Positions 5,107 through 6,496 of a stretch of DNA of 6,496 nucleotides are shown piece by piece. Position 1 is the first letter of the stretch; each line of letters begins with the position of its first letter. Where the stretch lies: positions 1 to 6,496 of the forward strand of contig JAPLPC010000154.1 of NCBI GenBank assembly GCA_026400425.1, written 5' to 3'. This stretch comes from Hyphomicrobiales bacterium. GTDB lineage: Bacteria; Pseudomonadota; Alphaproteobacteria; Rhizobiales; Xanthobacteraceae. Made by a program: the position numbers and the translations under genes. The notes beneath the pieces are model-generated. The model was not told the DNA's origin. It saw nothing but the letters and a program-made list of their open reading frames with translations, and ran no database searches.

Positions 5107-6420
5107 TCACTCCGCCGCCTCGCTGTGTCCCAGCCTGGCATTGAGCTTGTGGATCAGCTCTTCCGCGGCTTCCGAGATCACCGTGCCGGGCGGGAAGATC
5201 GCTTCGGCGCCGGCTTTGTAGAGTTCGTCGTAATCCTGCGGCGGCACGACGCCGCCGATGATGATCATGATGTCGTCGCGGCCCTGCTTCTTCAGCGCAG
5301 CCTTGAGTTCAGGCACCGCGGTGAGATGTGCGGCGGCGAGCGAGGAGAGGCCGAGGATATGGACGTCGTTCTCGACGGCCTGGCGCGCAGCCTCGTCGGC
5401 GGTGGCGAACAAGGGCCCGATATCGACGTCGAAGCCGATATCGGCGAAGGCCGATGCAATCACCTTCTGGCCGCGGTCGTGGCCGTCCTGTCCGATTTTC
5501 GCGACGAGAATGCGCGGGCCGGAAGCCTCGCGCTTGTACACGCCGGTGATGGATTTGATCTCGGCGCGGTGGCGTCCGAACACTTTTTCGAGCGCGTCGG
5601 AGATTTCGCCGACGGTGGCCTTGGCGCGCGCGGCATCGATGGCGAGCGCCAGCAGATTGCCGTTGCCGTCCTGCGCCGAGCGCGTCAGCGCGGCCAGACA
5701 GGCATCGACGTCGGCCTGGTTGCGTTCGCCGCGCAGCCGCTTCAGCTTGTCGATCTGCAGCCGGCGCACGGTGGAGTTCTCCACCTTCAGCACGTCGAGC
5801 GGCGGCTCGTTGTCGGGCTTGTATTTGTTGACGCCGATCACGGCCTGGCGTCCGGCATCGATCCGCGCCTGAGTCTTGGCCGAGGCTTCCTCGATACGCA
5901 GTTTCGGCACGCCGGCCTCGATGGCTTTCGCCATGCCGCCGAGTGCTTCCACTTCCTGGATGTGGCCCCACGCCTTGGTGGCCAGCTCCTGCGTCAGGCG
6001 CTCGACGTAATATGAGCCGCCCCATGGATCGATGATGCGGTTGGTGCCGGTCTCCTGCTGCAGGAACAGTTGCGTGTTGCGGGCGATGCGGGCCGAGAAA
6101 TCCGTCGGCAGCGCCAGCGCCTCGTCGAGCGCATTGGTGTGCAGCGACTGGGTATGGCCCTGCGTCGCCGCCATCGCCTCGATGGTGGTGCGCATCACGT
6201 TGTTGTAGACGTCCTGCGCGGTCAGCGACCAGCCCGAGGTCTGGCAATGGGTGCGCAGCGACAGAGACTTCGGATCCTTCGGATTGAACTGCGTCAGCAA
6301 TTTTGCCCACAACAGTCGCGCCGCGCGCATCTTGGCGACTTCCATGAAGAAGTTCATGCCGATGGCCCAGAAGAACGACAGGCGCGGCGCGAACTTGTCG
6401 ACATCGATGCCGGCCTTCAT
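5107..6420 (-). CDS. scpA: Methylmalonyl-CoA mutase, C-terminal 437 residues; N-terminal half not found
   Basis: Adenosylcobalamin-dependent mutase interconverting (R)-methylmalonyl-CoA and succinyl-CoA, the last step of propionyl-CoA assimilation in the cytosol. Seen, numbered from the ATG at 6420: the back part of the TIM barrel, FAPRLSFFWAIGMNFFMEV (10-28) and SLRTHCQTSGWSLT (54-67); a linker (about 200-300); and the B12 domain with DGHDRG (312-317, base-off D-x-H-x-x-G with cobalt ligand His314), GLSSLAAAH (357-365) and IIIGGVVPPQDY (386-397). Full-length mutases have roughly 710-740 residues, so about 280 N-terminal residues, including the substrate-binding front of the barrel, are absent. 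The frame stays open from 6420 to the window edge, but the extra residues (…SIAWPPEGPRVAWR) do not look like the expected '..GYH..EAGA..' and '..EY.R.G' segments, nor does either other frame. The gene is therefore broken by rearrangement, or the sequence is chimeric there. The ATG at 6420 is an internal Met of the family, not its natural start. Confidence 0.9.
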   Translation of the reverse strand: MKAGIDVDKFAPRLSFFWAIGMNFFMEVAKMRAARLLWAKLLTQFNPKDPKSLSLRTHCQTSGWSLTAQDVYNNVMRTTIEAMAATQGHTQSLHTNALDEALALPTDFSARIARNTQLFLQQETGTNRIIDPWGGSYYVERLTQELATKAWGHIQEVEALGGMAKAIEAGVPKLRIEEASAKTQARIDAGRQAVIGVNKYKPDNEPPLDVLKVENSTVRRLQIDKLKRLRGERNQADVDACLAALTRSAQDGNGNLLALAIDAARAKATVGEISDALEKVFGRHRAEIKSITGVYKREASGPRILVAKIGQDGHDRGQKVIASAFADIGFDVDIGPLFATADEAARQAVENDVHILGLSSLAAAHLTAVPELKAALKKQGRDDIMIIIGGVVPPQDYDELYKAGAEAIFPPGTVISEAAEELIHKLNARLGHSEAAE

Positions 6421-6496
6421 TCGCCATGCAACACGTGGACCTTCAGGAGGCCACGCAATCGATATTTTTTCGTCTGGTGACGCTCGGCCATCCCGC
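6421..6496. other. Unidentified sequence abutting the mutase break
   Basis: These 76 bases replace the expected mutase coding sequence. One minus-strand frame gives a short reading frame from ATG at 6491 to a TGA overlapping the ATG at 6420 (peptide MAERHQTKK...VLHGE, 24 residues). A plus-strand frame from ATG at 6426 is open to the edge (MQHVDLQEATQ...). Neither is recognised. A run of six T (plus strand) makes it locally A+T-rich. It may be the edge of an insertion, a rearranged gene or an assembly join. Confidence 0.4.

Noticed and set aside
5014..6015. Plus-strand open frame of 333 codons opposite the mutase
   Set aside because: Antisense shadow of a well-conserved enzyme; no ribosome binding site or domain seen.
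6426..6496. Start of a plus-strand gene at the window end (MQHVDLQEATQ...)
   Set aside because: Only 23 codons are visible, with no recognised family; it cannot be separated from chance.
1..6496. tRNA, rRNA, CRISPR array, riboswitch or complete insertion sequence
   Set aside because: Looked for and not seen: no cloverleaf, no regularly spaced repeats, no transposase frame, and no B12-riboswitch-like leader in the visible region.

Overview
The window is about 65% G+C, and every supported gene lies on the minus strand, so biological order runs from high to low coordinates. Protein style and gene content (a B12-dependent methylmalonyl-CoA mutase, its MeaB GTPase, a DUF3298 secreted protein, a C15 peptidase and a Bcr/CflA exporter) suggest an alphaproteobacterium. 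Hyphomicrobiales close to Bradyrhizobium/Rhodopseudomonas is most likely. This is judged from remembered family resemblance, not a database search.

Layout in transcription order: (1) 6496-6421, a short stretch with no recognisable content. (2) 6420-5107, the C-terminal ~437 residues of methylmalonyl-CoA mutase (scpA), whose homology stops abruptly at 6420. (3) 5092-5056, a promoter with a consensus -35 box, fully overlaid by a perfect 26-bp palindrome and ending at the vapB start codon, so the transcript looks leaderless. (4) 5056-4392, a Phd/YefM-type antitoxin and VapC PIN-domain toxin overlapping by 4 nt. (5) 4359-3710, a second toxin-antitoxin pair of MntA/HepT type (nucleotidyltransferase antitoxin, DUF86 toxin). 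(6) 3713-2941, a DUF3298 secreted protein split by a -1 frameshift. (7) 2944-1958, meaB, the mutase chaperone GTPase. (8) 1948-1298, a pyroglutamyl-peptidase I-like C15 peptidase with its catalytic triad intact. (9) 1200-1, a Bcr/CflA-family MFS exporter that runs off the window.

The metabolic core is the end of the propionyl-CoA pathway: mutase interconverts methylmalonyl-CoA and succinyl-CoA, and MeaB guards cofactor loading. Two complete toxin-antitoxin modules sit between these two functionally coupled genes. From vapB to pcp almost every junction overlaps or is a few bases long (TTGA, TGATG, ATGA, GTGA, 9 nt), so meaB expression may depend partly on the toxin-antitoxin promoter. hepT is noticeably poorer in G+C (about 54% by hand count) than the flanking metabolic genes, which fits acquisition by transfer.

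The points most worth a second look are the double toxin-antitoxin insertion between mutase and meaB, the leaderless palindrome-covered promoter, the abrupt loss of the mutase N-terminal half, and the frameshift in the DUF3298 gene.
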